From contig JANCRA010000019.1 in NCBI GenBank assembly GCA_024362935.1, positions 2,076,001-2,140,000 of the forward strand: a DNA stretch of 64,000 nucleotides. Reading direction: 5' to 3'. Origin of the DNA: Setophaga petechia (lineage: Eukaryota > Chordata > Aves > Passeriformes > Parulidae). The notes under the pieces are model-generated. The model saw nothing but the letters and a program-made list of their open reading frames with translations. It did no database searches and had not been told where the DNA came from. A program made the position numbers and the translations under genes. Shown piece after piece: positions 1 to 13,008 of the stretch (positions within the stretch are counted from its first letter, which is position 1; each line of letters starts with the position of its first letter).

Positions 1-1559
1 GTTTCTATGTGAAGAGAGTATGGTGTCTCTCTTAGAGAGAAAAAAACAGTCATTTGTCATTCAATGCTCAAGCATCAGCCTACCTCTAAGGCCTGAAAAA
101 ACATTTTAAAACTTCTAAACTATGAACATAAATTTAAAAATTGCACAAGCATTCCTTTTCAGCTGGATAGATGGAAAACTTGGATATTCACCTTAGTGAT
201 ATTTATGTTTTACTCACCATGCATGGTGATAATGTTAACAAAAATAATTGTCATGATAGCTATTTTCCCTTCTCTCTATATTATAAATATGGCTAGTAGA
301 AAAATAATTTTTTTCCTTTTATTGTCTACTTCTGTCAGCTTCCTAAAATGATAAATGAACTCTTTCTAGAAAGGAGTGACACCCTTGTTATGTATTCTGT
401 ATCCTTCTTTATATGAGGCAAATCTGTTGATCTGTTGTCATTTGGAAGAGCAAAATTTAAGACAATCATCTTCATTCTTCCAGACCATCTATAATTCCTG
501 CCAATTGTATAATTTCAGAAACTGATGGAGCATTTTAAGAGAGAGAAGCAGAAATAGAAAACATCTTCTCTGAAGATGTTCGTGGAACAGAGAGGTTATC
601 TTTGCCTAAACGGCATATGAGGAAGCCTGAGAGCCTGAAGCATGGTCTATTACTTGGATGCTACACTGTCATTTACTGAATTAGTCATATTATCATTGTT
701 CTCTGTGGTGAGTGGATGTGTTCTATTGAGTATAGAGGTAAAAAATATATAATTTTTTTGCTCAAGACCTGAACCGGCTAGGGTCAAGACCTTAAGACTA
801 ACTTTATCATATTAAAATATTCAGTACATATGGGTGTTCAAGAACAAGTTTGAAATTTAAAGGATGACTCCAAATAAACTCCACAACAAGACTCCAAATA
901 AATTTTTATGTCACAACATAAATCCCTGCAATGAAGGTAAAGCTACCCCTAAGTTTCTTTTACCAACTTCTACCAGCTTTTTCAACTACTATAGCTTCAT
1001 CAAGCTGCCCTTGATCCTTACTTGAGGAAATTTAGATCATCAGGCTCCCTGTATTTTCTATAAGTATTTCATTAAACCAGCTACCAGGCAACTGTTGTTC
1101 GTGTCTCTAGAAATCTGGTTTCCATTCCTCGGACTTCAGCTTTAAGATCCAGGCAGTGACACACTAGAGACAAACACCTGCAACTGCTGACCCTGTGAGA
1201 TCTGAGAACAGGTATTAGCAGATCAGCTGAAGAACATTGAGTACAGAAGTAACAGGATCATTCTGACCAATTGCTCCTTTTTACATCATATCCTATGTTA
1301 ACTATTAAGAAAAAAATATTTTTAAATGTATAAATTGGCTAGATTTCAAGAGTTCATGGCTCTGCCTTTTGCACCTGTTGATGAAGAAAAATCTGAGATG
1401 AGATTAATCAATGAAATATATTGTATTTCAACTAAGATAAAAAACTTAAAAATGTGTTCAGCTGGTTATTTATTGCTAAAGCACTGGGCTAAATTTAGAT
1501 TAGAAGGACCATGTTTGATATAAACCCTAATGAAAGGAGCAGTTTTTTGAGGTAAAAAT
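1..1559. other. Intergenic AT-rich DNA
   Basis: I see no gene, repeat family or RNA. The 65-codon frame at 1,326-1,523 has no recognisable features. Confidence 0.6.
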
Positions 1560-1915
1560 TTTTATTAAAATAGATTTTGGTACATATCCAGCCTCCAAGT
1601 TACAGTAGGAGAATTTGAACAAACAATAGCACTGCACATCACCTGTATCCTATTATACTGTTCATAGTCTTTTTTACAAGCCTATTTTAATCAGGAGCAA
1701 GGAGTAGAAGCTATATTAAACAGAAATATCAATGCCAAGATGCAGATGCTTTCATATTTTCAAAACAATACCCAAAACCTTATTTGTAGTCCGCTTCAAC
1801 AGAAAATCATATGCAAGTTTGTAGGCTAATTCATTCACATTTGCATAACTATCTTCATTAATCAATGCTTTCTCCATTTTTGAAAATGCAAAATCAGCAC
1901 ATGTAAACCATGGAA
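1560..1915 (-). other. Unidentified minus-strand open segment with stop and poly(A) signal
   Basis: On the minus strand a frame from about 1915 reads FPWFTCADFAFSKMEKALIN and then ELAYKLAYDFLLKRTTNKVL, ending IVLKI with TGA at 1754-1752. An AATAAA follows at about 1571-1566, some 185 nt after the stop. Codon use and composition look more protein-like than the surroundings. It could be a terminal exon of a neighbouring gene, a retrocopy end, or chance. I do not recognise the protein, and no upstream exon was found. Confidence 0.3.
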
Positions 1916-3496
1916 ACTTGAGAGCTGTCCAGGAAGATTTGCACCCCAGCCTGGCACAGGCAAGTGCCCTCAGTGGTAATGCACGTGAGCAATATTAAGA
2001 CCTTTAGGTCTGGAAAAGCACACACAACCTGGAAGCATAGGCTTCTGTGGGAGAGTTACTAATGTGACATCTGTGTGTTTTCAAAGCACTGCCTGTTTTC
2101 ATTTCCCAGCCACCAGTACTGCCACAAAGGCAGTTAAATAGTACAGCAACAATCTTCTCTTTCAAGAGTCTGGCTATTTAGCTAAAATAAAACAAAACAA
2201 AAACCCCTTCCAATTACAGAGATTAAACTCTTATTCTGCTTGTATAGCATTCCCTACCCCAAATCCTGCATAATTGAAATTATCTATCAACATCCTTAAG
2301 TCTCACTCACAAGAAAAGTAATTATGAAAGATAATGAGGAACATGTTTTTCTTTTTGTTGGTGCTCTTTGTTTTTTGCTGTTTTGGAGAGGAAAAGATAC
2401 AAACAGAAAGAACCTTTTCCTGTTTACTCTCTCAGTAGCTAGCAGCCCTGTGACTATGGATAGTACAGCCCTGAACTGGCAATAATCTGTGATAAAAAGT
2501 CCAACCTAGTGCCTGTGTGCCATATGTATGTGGCTATATGGCTTCTGGTAGACTCAGGGCACAAGTCTGCCCGTGAGTGGCTGAGCAGACATATGTTAGA
2601 TAGCATTACCTGCTAACATCTGCCATAATAATTAAATCCTGATGAAGACTGGCAGAGCCTCCTACACAGCTGCTCTCATTCTGCTCCTATAGGAAAGCAT
2701 TCATGAGGAGTAAAATGTTCCCTGACTTCTTTTACAGGTTTTCAGGGGGAAGAAGGTTTCCTTAAGGGGAGTCAAGGTCTGTAAAAGCTTTCTTTCATAA
2801 CTCTGTTGTGGACCCTTGTTAGTTGTTGCCTAGAAGACTCCACAGCAGATAGTGAGCATCTGGATCATAAAAGGTTTGCTGCTGCTTAGAGCTGGATCCT
2901 GGTAGGGGAAGCTTTAATGAAACAGAGCAGAGAAACCTCGAGAAAATATTCTGTTCTTTGTGTAAAGCACAGCTGTAGGAAAAAGCAAGATTTTAAGTCC
3001 TTACCTCTAAAAAGCATGTTTACTGGAAAGCAAGCCAAAGAAGGACTTTCTTAAAGTGTTTGTAACTCTTAATTAGCAAGATACATGAAAGGGAATACAG
3101 CGATTTTTGTCCCTGCTTCTCATTGTGAGGGGAGGGTCAGTAGTCAGAGACAGAGGGAAATGAAGGCTTCTGGCAAAGTGAAAGTATTGAACTTGATTTC
3201 CTAAGAGAAATTTGTAGAGATATATTCTGCATCAGTTTCCCAACTGTGCTCTTGGCTTTTCTATTTCTCTTAAGCAATAAGCCCTTTTGAAAATGTATTT
3301 TAAAAAATCTATGAACTAGGCCTGCATGCATTTTTTTAACAAAGACCATTCTATTTATGAAAAAACTCTATCCAGCTCTTCTAGCTAACAGGCTTTTAGC
3401 CTTTTATCAAGTAGCACATATTCTTCAGTAGGACAGATACCCTGAATCAGTCTGTCAAGGCTCTTCCTGAATGCCTCCATCAAGGGTGTTTCTATT
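1916..3496. other. Intergenic DNA
   Basis: Nothing recognisable seen. Confidence 0.55.
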
Positions 3497-3556
3497 ACAT
3501 TCATTCATTCATTCATTCTTTATTTATTTATTTATTTATTTATTTTTTATTTATTG
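3497..3556 (+). repeat. Compound (ATTC)n/(ATTT)n microsatellite
   Basis: About five ATTC units pass into about eight ATTT units, just before a CR1 copy. Confidence 0.95.
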
Positions 3557-3589
3557 CCCAGTTTGTTAAAAATCTTTGTTCAGAAGCTT

Positions 3590-3862
3590 TTACATGCTAA
3601 CAAGTGGCAGGACAAATGGCCTCAAGTTGTGTCACAGGAGGCTCAGATTGAATATTAGAAAACATTTCCTCACCAAAAGAGTTGTTGAGCATGGGAACTG
3701 GCTACCCAGGGAAGTGGTAGAGTTGCCAACCCTGGAGGGGCAGATAAAAGACAGGTAGATGTGGCACTTGGGGACAGGGTTTAGCAGTGGAATTGGCAGT
3801 GTTGGGTTTATGGTTGGACTTGATGATCCTAAAGGTCTTTTCCAACCTGGATGAGTCTACAA
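3590..3862 (+). mobile_element. CR1 LINE 3' fragment
   Basis: Key pieces are 'gattgaatattagaaaaca', 'gggaactggctacccaggga' and the end 'ggttggacttgatgatcct...ggtcttttccaacctgg'. About 270 bp, 5' truncated. It lies directly after an ATTC/ATTT microsatellite. Confidence 0.88.
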
Positions 3863-4087
3863 TTTTTGCTCTTTATATTTTTGTACACAAAGGTTAAAAA
3901 AAAAAAAAAAAGCTATTACTGGTTGATTAATAACTGCATGCTGCAGCAAGTTAGAGAGCAATGGTGGTAACCTAGTTAAAGTCCTCCTTCCAAAAAATCC
4001 TCAAAGCACGCACTAGATACTTGCATTTGCTCATATTACAGATCCTAGAACTTGATAGAGAGTAGTTAACAAATGCCTTTAGTTCCC

Positions 4088-4167
<80 letters not shown>

Positions 4168-4169
4168 TC
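4088..4169 (+). repeat. (TTTC)n microsatellite
   Basis: About twenty near-perfect copies of TTTC. The 76-codon frame here (repeated F-F-L-S) is an artefact of the repeat. Confidence 0.98.
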
Positions 4170-7100
4170 GCAAATATAGGATTTTAGAGGCTGGTAGGAA
4201 TGTTAATAAGCAGAACAGAAGACATTCAATACTAAAAAAACTTGATAATTGTTCTCCTTCACTGGTCTTTGAAAATAAGTTATGTGCACTTACTTTTTTG
4301 TAAATTAAAAGGTTCTATACACTGGCCTTAGTTCACATTTTGCTTTATTCCCTGAAGTGATGCTTTCTGTATGATAATTTTCTTTCCCTGGGAATACATT
4401 ATTTTCCCTGAGTTGCATACTTAATAAGGGACAGACAAGAGCGAAAAAAGAACAGAAATCTTCAGGCTCTTTGAGGGATAACAGCAGAAGTTCACCTTTT
4501 GGAAGATGCCTACTATGCTAGTTCTTACTTATCAGCTTCCTGTAGATGTGTTGTCTTCATCGTATCTGTGCTCACATTTAATTACTTATGAACAATTCAA
4601 TGTTTATTTATGAAAACACCTAACCTTTTTTTTTTAGGTCTTCTGTTTAAATTATTTCTTTTCAATTAAGCCTGAGCCAGTGAGTGTTCCAGCATGTTGG
4701 CCTTTAAATGCCTGTGTGAGTGGTAATTAACGCATTAGCATTGCCACCCCTGCAGTAGCAAGAGCACTGGTATAGGAGCAGCACTTTTCATCCTGAAACA
4801 AAAGAAGCAGGGAATTGTTTGTTTGGTTTCTTGTTTGTTTTTTTTTTTTAATCAGAATAAGAGCAGAAATAACAGATTTATAATTATTCCCTGAGAAGTG
4901 CCAACTACTATATTTCCATGTTGTTTTCTTCATTTCCTTTGGTTAGCTGTTTACAATGAAATGGAAGTGAAAAATGGCAGCATATGGTGGTGGGCAAGGG
5001 AGAGAAAACAGAAGTGAGGGTATATACCAAGGCAAAAATAAGTAAAAGTCAAATCTGTGCTGCTGGGTCATTTTCTCTCATCTCTCCTTGCAGTTAATTA
5101 ACAGCAAAATATGCTTTATGCACATTAATGTGCCCAGTGAGTCCCAGCGTAAGTGATTCTGTCTTCATCCATTAAATTACTGAAATAACTTGTGTTTCTT
5201 AGCCTTGAATTTTAACCAGAACTTGTGAAACAGGGAAAAAAAGCAAACAAATAGAATTTCAAATTGAGCCTCAGAAACTCAATTTTGGGTCTTCAAACTA
5301 TGTGACTTGGTGTACATGTGAGTCAACAACATGATGTTGGAATACACTATTTTGGCTGCAGCTGGAAAAGAGATTACTTGTGTCCTGTCTTTTAAATTCT
5401 GTGGAAGAACAGATACTTAATAATATAAAAAGTTATTTTGCTGGTCCAGCCTGAAAGGGCAATCATATAATAATTCCCCAAATCTGTAGCTTCCGTTTGT
5501 GTCATCCGCTCCATTTTACTTCCCTTGTAAATAAATTCTCAGTCTTACTACAAGAAAAAAAATAAAACATGTTCTTTTCTTAATTTAATTTAAGGGAGAA
5601 AGGAGAAGAACATGGCTTTTAGTCTTAAAGAGATGCCATTTCTGCTGTCGACACACACGTCAGTAAAAGCAACAGTGTTGTTGCTGGTACAGGAGCTGCT
5701 GTGCTTTGACTAGCAGATTACAAACAGTCTTGGCAGAGTCAGTAAACTGTGACAGCAAGAGATTATAGCTACAGTAGAGTACAGTTAGGTAGGATGTAGT
5801 GCTAAATGCCTGAGGGATGAAAGAACATGCATTGAAGTTCCCCGCAGAGATTTTGGATCTAGCACATATCCTGTAGTAGGACTAGTGCTGAAAAGGAGCA
5901 ATCTCTTCAATGCAGTGCACAGAGTCTGCTCTCTTTCCTTTCTCTCTTCCCTTCCACCAAAAGGCAGATTTTGTCTATTTTCTGCAAGAAACAAACCGAA
6001 TATCATTGCCGTGAGTCCACCCATGCTTTCTATCTATAAAAAAGATTCTCACTTCAGGACTACTTCCTATTTGTGTTGAGCAGAGTGATGGTCATATTTG
6101 TCCAGTGACTCTAAATTTATTAAATGCTCTGATATTTGAAACAAAAATAGTCCAAAGCAAAGTTTAGTCTGTAATAACTTGTTAACCTCATTACTGTCTT
6201 ACTTCTTTATTATGTATACAGGCATATATATCTGTTATTATCTGGGCATTTGTTTTCTGTACTTCTGGTTATCTTTTTGTTTTTTAATACTAAGTGCTCA
6301 GATAATAATTATGCCTTACTCACCAATGCAAAACTCCCATTAGTTTTCTCCACATCCGTTACCTCAGCAGTAACTCTCATTTTGAGACTAAATGTTAAAC
6401 TGTGTAAAGCAACATATCTTATGTTCAGCCATGACTGATGACTGCAGAACTGGGCTGTTGTTTGCCAGTGTTTTGTGGCTGTGGATTTAACTCCACGTAA
6501 AAGTTCTTACTGACCTGATTTATTCAGTGTCCAAACCTATACTATTTTCTGAGGTATTTTGTTTCTTAACAAGAAATATTTTGTTTCTTAACAAGAAAAT
6601 GAATTCAAGTCTCTCAAATATTGAGAATCTGTTTTCTGAAATAGTGAAGGCTTTTGTTTAACAAATTATCAAAGAGTGGAGGGTTTCCTACCATTCATTT
6701 AGTTCCTATATGAAGAAATGTTAAGGACTTATTCCTCAGTTAATGATGAAATAAAGCAGTCCAAAATGTTCTCAGGGCAGCTTAGATATTTTCAGAAAGC
6801 AATGATTTGCTATCATTTTCTCTATGCACTTTCCACTTAAATGGCTGAAAAGACAAGAAATGGGTAGAAAAAACTTGGTCTGATTTGGTGAAGTGGAGCA
6901 GTGGGGAAGCCTCTGCTGTGCCACAGACTCCCTGTATCAGCAGAAAGGTACAGCACCAAAGGAACAGCATACTGTCTTTCAAAGAGATGAGATTGTTGTA
7001 ATAAAGGGCATAAAGGAAAAGGGGGAGAAAACCAGACAGCTTTAATTCCCATTGGCAGATTGTGGACTATCTTACTTCTCTTTTTGGTTGTTAATAATTC

Positions 7101-10100
7101 TGCTAACATATGATAGCCTTCGGCATGGTTGCTGCTGTGCTTTTGGAGCATAACCTATCTCACACTGTATTGGGGTCCTATGCTAACACTTGATTTAAGC
7201 ACAATGAGTACCAAAGGGATATTTTGAGTTGGTCTGACTGATGTTTCTAATGGTGTGCCTGGGTAAGATGGAGACTAAAAGTTAGTTTCACTCTGTGCAT
7301 CTGATGATCTGACTGACATTAAACACAAATTTCCATAGGCAAAGATATTGTGATTAGGCTTATGTATCGGGATAATACCCTCATTTCAGTCTGTAAGTCT
7401 GATCATCCTGGCTGATTATGCCATTGTACTTCTTTATTTGTGGCATCTATGTTGTTGTCAAAGGCAAACTGGTATGTAACAACATTCCTTACTTTCCCCA
7501 GGGAGTCCCCTAATAGTCCTAGAAAACCTCCGGAATGTTGCTTCATTTTGTGTGGTTTTTCCTCCTCTTTCATAACTGCTCAGTGTCAGTAGTTTCTTGA
7601 CATGTGGCTTTAAAACTATTCCTGTATTAATCACCTGTACAGCAAGGAATGTCTCCCTTGGGCTGCTGCATGACACCAGGTGGTCAGTGAACAACAGGAC
7701 ACAAATCCTGAATTACTCCTGCACAATTCAGCTGAAGTGTCACTGCTCCTCATACACAGGCACTACCTTGTAGACTGATGGGCTCAGGTCCCTGCTAATT
7801 TGGATATCTGCACTGTAACTCTCTGTAGAGTACCCCATGTACTGATATAGCCAATAGCTGCCAGGCAGTTCTGAAGATCTGAGCTGGAGTTGCCTTTCAC
7901 TAATGAGAAGAGATCTCTGGCAACATTATGTAAGTCCATAAAGCAAGAAAATAAAAACAAACACATGATGGACTTCCTACTTTATTTGCATCTACCTTCA
8001 TTACTGCTTGTGAACTTGAACTGGAATAAGGTTGATTCTGCTGTTGCCTGCCCCTTCTTGCTTGTATAAAATTAATATTTTTGCTGACCTCAGAAAAATT
8101 GAAGTAAAATTCTGATCTGTCAAGCCACAACATCAGCACTGCTTTAAATGGTTCTGAACACCTCACTTACATGTGTCCCTGTGCTTTTCAGCAACCTCAA
8201 TGTGAAGAGGAACATGCGTGCATTGACATTAGTATTGCCCTTTGCCAATTTCTTTTTTCTCATTTTCATTTGAGTTTGGATAATGCAATCAAATAAAATA
8301 ATTTAGCCCAATTGGGCAATATTTCTCTATTTTCTATCTTGTTCAACAGATTGAATTTAGTAACACTAATCAGTTATGCCAATTATATATGTGAGGTGTG
8401 TATTTTATTTTTGCTACCAAATTTGTTTAACAAGGAGCAAATGGCAGATTGGAAAAACAATTCCTCTTTAAAGGCATTGACGGTTTTGGGGTTTTTGGTG
8501 GTTCCTCCTTTCACCTTGCCACCCTAAAAACACCCTTTATTTTAAAAGTATGAGTAGGCATAACCAAACTTTAGAGAATTGACCTCTAAAGTAGAATAGG
8601 AAAGGCAGGAAAAGCTTCTTTCCAGAAAAGACATCTAAGTTCTGTTTTATCTTCACAACAGGCTATATTTATTTTGAAGTTTGGGGGAGTGTCAATAGAA
8701 ATGCTTGTCTTTACTGCAGAATTGTCTAAACCTCTGTAAATAATTTAATTGAGCTGTGAATATTCAGTGATTGAAAACTAATTACTTTGGCTTAATTTGA
8801 GTATTGCCTGACTGCTCTGGAGTTGCGGGTAATTTAACAATGTAGATAGTGCGTGAACGTGGAATGTTAAACAGTGACTGGGACAGAGATAAAAATTAAA
8901 AAATAACTTGTATAGTTTACAAGTATGCCACGGTCTGGGCTGTTTATACCATCCAAGGGCTTTTTGCAGACAGTTTTATGCGCAGTCCTTTCTGAAAAAT
9001 CTATTGGAATATTTTTGTACATCATTAAGTAATTACTTTCCACTCCCCACAGAATTTTGCAATCATTTTGCTCATAAAGATTAATGATGTAGCACAATGA
9101 ATTGTATTCACTCGTGAGCTTCAGCTTTCAGTTTTAATCATTGGTTAGGTATCATGCAGATATTTTTCCTCTGAGTTTCTTTAAACATTTCCACTAAGAG
9201 TCTCATTGTTCCTGGAGGGAATGTGATGGCTGTGCTTTTCCTGAGGAGGCATTTCAGTCATGTTAAATTGAACAGTATGCAGTGTTTCTTCATTTTGTGT
9301 TTTTAATACCTGCAAAATCCAGATATCATTGAATATTCCTCCTACAAAACTTTAAGCCTTGTTTTCTGGGGTCATGACAAATCAACACTGTAATTCTTCT
9401 GATATATGATTGCATGCCTCTAGTTTTCAACTGACTTGTAATAGACTCCTAATATGGATGTCTACTGTTAAATTATATATAGAATTAATATTTAGCTGCC
9501 CATAAATTAGTAAAATTTTTTTAAAAGCTGTATTTTAAATTGTACTCCTATTTTTTTAGAAGTCATTAGTCAAAGTTCAGGGAGTGTGTGGAGGGAGTTA
9601 ATTTTTTTTTTAAATGTGTACTATGTACTTTCCAGTGGAAAGCAAGGGAAATGAGACCACTGGAAAAATGGAAAAACATGAGTTAAGATGATATACTATG
9701 CTTATACTGTTCATCTGTTATTCTGTGAGCCAGTCATCAATAGTGATGTGGCCAATAGTTTACTAGTATTTTACTATAATGAATAAATAAGAGCTCCAAC
9801 TCATATAACAGTTTATTATCTAACTTTCTGTTAGAAAATAAACTGTTAGATGTTCACAGATCTCAAGCAAGATGTGTAAAAATTTTCAGGAGAATGGGTA
9901 TAAGAGTAAACTGTGTTTCATGACAATGAACAAAAAGAATTTCAAGTTTCTTCCCTATTGAGTACTGTGATGGTAAAAATAGTCATTCATTTTGGTTTTC
10001 CTTTCCTAATTATTTTACATTAATAAAATGAGAGCTTTTGACAAGTTCGCATCTTCAGTAGATTAACTAAGGCCACAAGGGGAATCCACCTGTAGTTCAA

Positions 10101-12799
10101 AGGCCTTCACAGGTAACATGCATCAACTATATTAGATCAGTGCATAAAACTTGCAAAATAAAATCTGTGAACTTAGTCTCTGAGCAATTCCTGAAGAGAG
10201 ACTGACTGTGCTCTGTTAAGAGTAGGATTCTCTTTATTGGATATCAAATAACCTCTGAGATGGGTTTCCTACAAAGCTGAACATAATTTAGTGCTGCTCT
10301 TGGACTCCCTGTGACACCACAGGGTCAGTTCTTGGGAATGACTGTAACAATCCTTAAAAGCTGAAGTTTCAGGTATAGCAGGAGAGATGTTTCACCTCTT
10401 AAAAAATAAAAATCTAAAATCCAAACCAAACCCAAAGCAATTCCACGCAAGATCATTATTGGCTGAGGTGTTATTTTTTCTTAAGGATCTAACCTGTGTG
10501 TATGGAGAGCTTGAAACCTGTCATACTGTTACACAACAGTCAGCAAACTGGACACTAGAAAATGTAATAGCTTCAATAGGACAAGAGAAGAGGCAAGTAT
10601 TCAAAAATTGTCCTTCATGGAGTGTCTGGAGCCTATGACTTCCAACCAAGCTTTGTAGACTAGAGCTAGTTTGTGTGTAGTAAAACAAGGACAGAGCATT
10701 CAACTCACCCACAAGGCAGAGGAGAGAATAATTCATACCCTGAACAGTACCCTGAGGACTTGTGTGCCTCCCAAAGAATGGTGATACTTCACTAAGTTAT
10801 TCAATAAACAGTATGCTAGCTGGATCTGGATCAAGGATCTAATAACTAATTTTGTGATATTCTTTTACTGCTCTTATTGTCCTCGTTTTGGCCAAGGAAG
10901 GGGTTAAATTTTTGAAGTAACCATGGGGGTTTGGAGCTATGTAAGATCAACCAAGACCCTGGTATTATTCAATGACATCTTACATCATTATTGGGGATGG
11001 GAGCAGGAGAATTTCTTTTTTCTGGGAAGAAGGATGTTACTTTCTGGAACCTGGAAAAGTTTGGTGGCTGGAGGTTCTGTCTGCTGTTGTTTTCCATGGT
11101 CCCAGTCTTGGTGAGCACTGTGCAAAGTAAAATGCCTTTTCTCTGTACATGAAAAGTTATTACTGTTTTCTCATTTCATTGCTGTTTTCAGTAAATTGCT
11201 CTTATCTCAGGCTGTGATCTCTGCCTTTTGTGCTTACAGCTGGAGGGAGAAGGAAAGCTAGTTGGCACAATTTCAGTGGGAGCAATAAATTGGGGAATGC
11301 CATTCCTAAACCTCGACATTTATCTGCCTTTCCAGTACGTCACAATACATGGTACAAACATAAACAGACCTTTCGAAATTTAAACATATTCACTGAAAAA
11401 TTCTCTGCACTCCAGAGGACATGAGTAGTATCTCTTTTTGATTGTTCCCTCTTTCCTTAACCCATGAAATTATCTATGACAAGAAAAGTCTCTAGCACAA
11501 GGGAATCTGAATCTTTTTATGGTATTCCTGCAAAAGTTTTAATCACATGTATTTTTTAACTTTGTGAACCTGAGGAGTGCCTTTAAAACAATTTATACAT
11601 CCAGTTTTCCCTCCTGGGATTGTCTTCAACCTTGAGGAATTTTTTCAGAAGTTACATGTATCCAGAGGGTGGCCGTCCAAACACTCTAAATGCCACAAAG
11701 TGCAATTCCTTGACACCTGAGTATAAAACAATCTAATGCTCCAGACGGCTTTTTTTCCTAAAAGCATTTGGCAACCCTTGAGGTACAGAGCCAAGATTAA
11801 ATACGTTTTTGTACTGTAAGACTACATAGGAACACAATAACTTTCCTAAGTCCATCAATATAGTGAATATTTTCTAGGTTTGCTTTTTAAAATATATAAA
11901 TGCTCTTACAATGAAAGCCATTAAAGAAGTACTCCAGAAATTCTGCTTTTCTGGGAATTTTTTCTTCAAGTAACCCACAAATTTAATCCAGATGGGAAGC
12001 TGTCAGAGAGCTTTAAACTTCTATTGAAAAGTAGGACATGGACAAAGTTTTGTTCTCCTGTGTCTGAGAAGGTGGAAGGAAGAAGCTAGCCATAAAAAAA
12101 TCATGTATTTCAAATGCTTTTTGAGACAAGGCATTATAATTTTCTAGGGCTGTTATTGCTGTTGTTTAACTTCACCAGCAGCAGTGGGAGAGGAGCTACA
12201 AAACAGAGTACAGAGAATTCTATGCATTCTGTATCAGATGGATAACTGATGGATGAATGTGTGATATATCTCTTCAGTTATACAGCAGAACTCAGAAGTT
12301 TTGAGTGACTGAACAGATTTTTATATTCCCAGTGAGCTAAAAGCTGAAAAATAGGATTATCCTTCACTGTGATTTACCTTGCTATATGAAGAGCAAACAG
12401 ATCAAATAAGGTCCTAGTAGTAAATGGGAGCACCACAGTGGGTTTGCAGCAGTTGAAACACTTGTCACCATCAGAACAGGTTCAATGATTCACCACAGCT
12501 TGAGTCCATATGCTGACTCTAGTCAGTAAACGAAGTTCAGGAGACTTCAGCCTTCCTGAAGATTAAAGCTTGTTTCTACCCAGCACCTTGTTCTCTAATT
12601 AAGCCAATCTTCTTAAATATAATGTTAGTAATGGTATATTTTCAAATGGAACAGATGGAGAGAAGTCTAGGCAGCCATTTGTTTAATAGGAGTGGAAACT
12701 GTGAAAGTGGGTGTACCACAGGATTCAGCACTAATAGCATGTGTAGCATGTGATAAAAAGGAAGAAGTATCCTGAACTATGAAACTAACATTTTTATTG
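4170..12799. other. Intergenic AT-rich DNA
   Basis: About 8.6 kb with many short frames but none with a domain, codon pattern or splice context I can support. Apart from the duplication at 6.55 kb I see only short A/T runs. Confidence 0.55.
6555..6598 (+). repeat. Perfect 22-bp tandem duplication containing an inverted repeat
   Basis: Two identical 22-bp units (6555-6576 and 6577-6598) each contain TTTCTT-AAC-AAGAAA, a 6-bp arm hairpin with a 3-base loop. Confidence 0.97.
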
Positions 12800-12905
12800 A
12801 AATTACAGAAAAAATAGGTTGGAAGGGACCTTCAGTCAGAGCAGGGGCAACTATTAACTTAAATCAGGCTGCTCATTCCAAGCATAATTCAAAGTAAGTC
12901 TTGGC
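12800..12905 (-). mobile_element. Short CR1-like fragment
   Basis: 'aggttggaagggaccttcag' followed by 'gagcaggggcaacta' and 'caggctgctcattcc' resembles the reversed CR1 3' end. About 100 bp only. Confidence 0.55.
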
Positions 12906-12940
12906 AAGACGGTGAAAAAGAGTCACATATTCACATATGG

Positions 12941-13008
12941 CTTTTTTTCTTTCTTTTTTTTTTTTTTTTTTTTTTTTTTTGGTTTTTTTTTTGGTTTTTT
13001 TTTGTTTC
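12941..13008 (+). repeat. Long T-rich tract
   Basis: A 68-bp almost pure T tract interrupted by GG and C. On the minus strand it reads as an A-rich tail about 20-30 nt after an AATAAA near 13,038, so it may mark a retrocopied transcript. Confidence 0.95.

Noticed and set aside
4073..4303. 76-codon frame with repeated F-F-L-S
   Set aside because: It is a translation of the (TTTC)n microsatellite.
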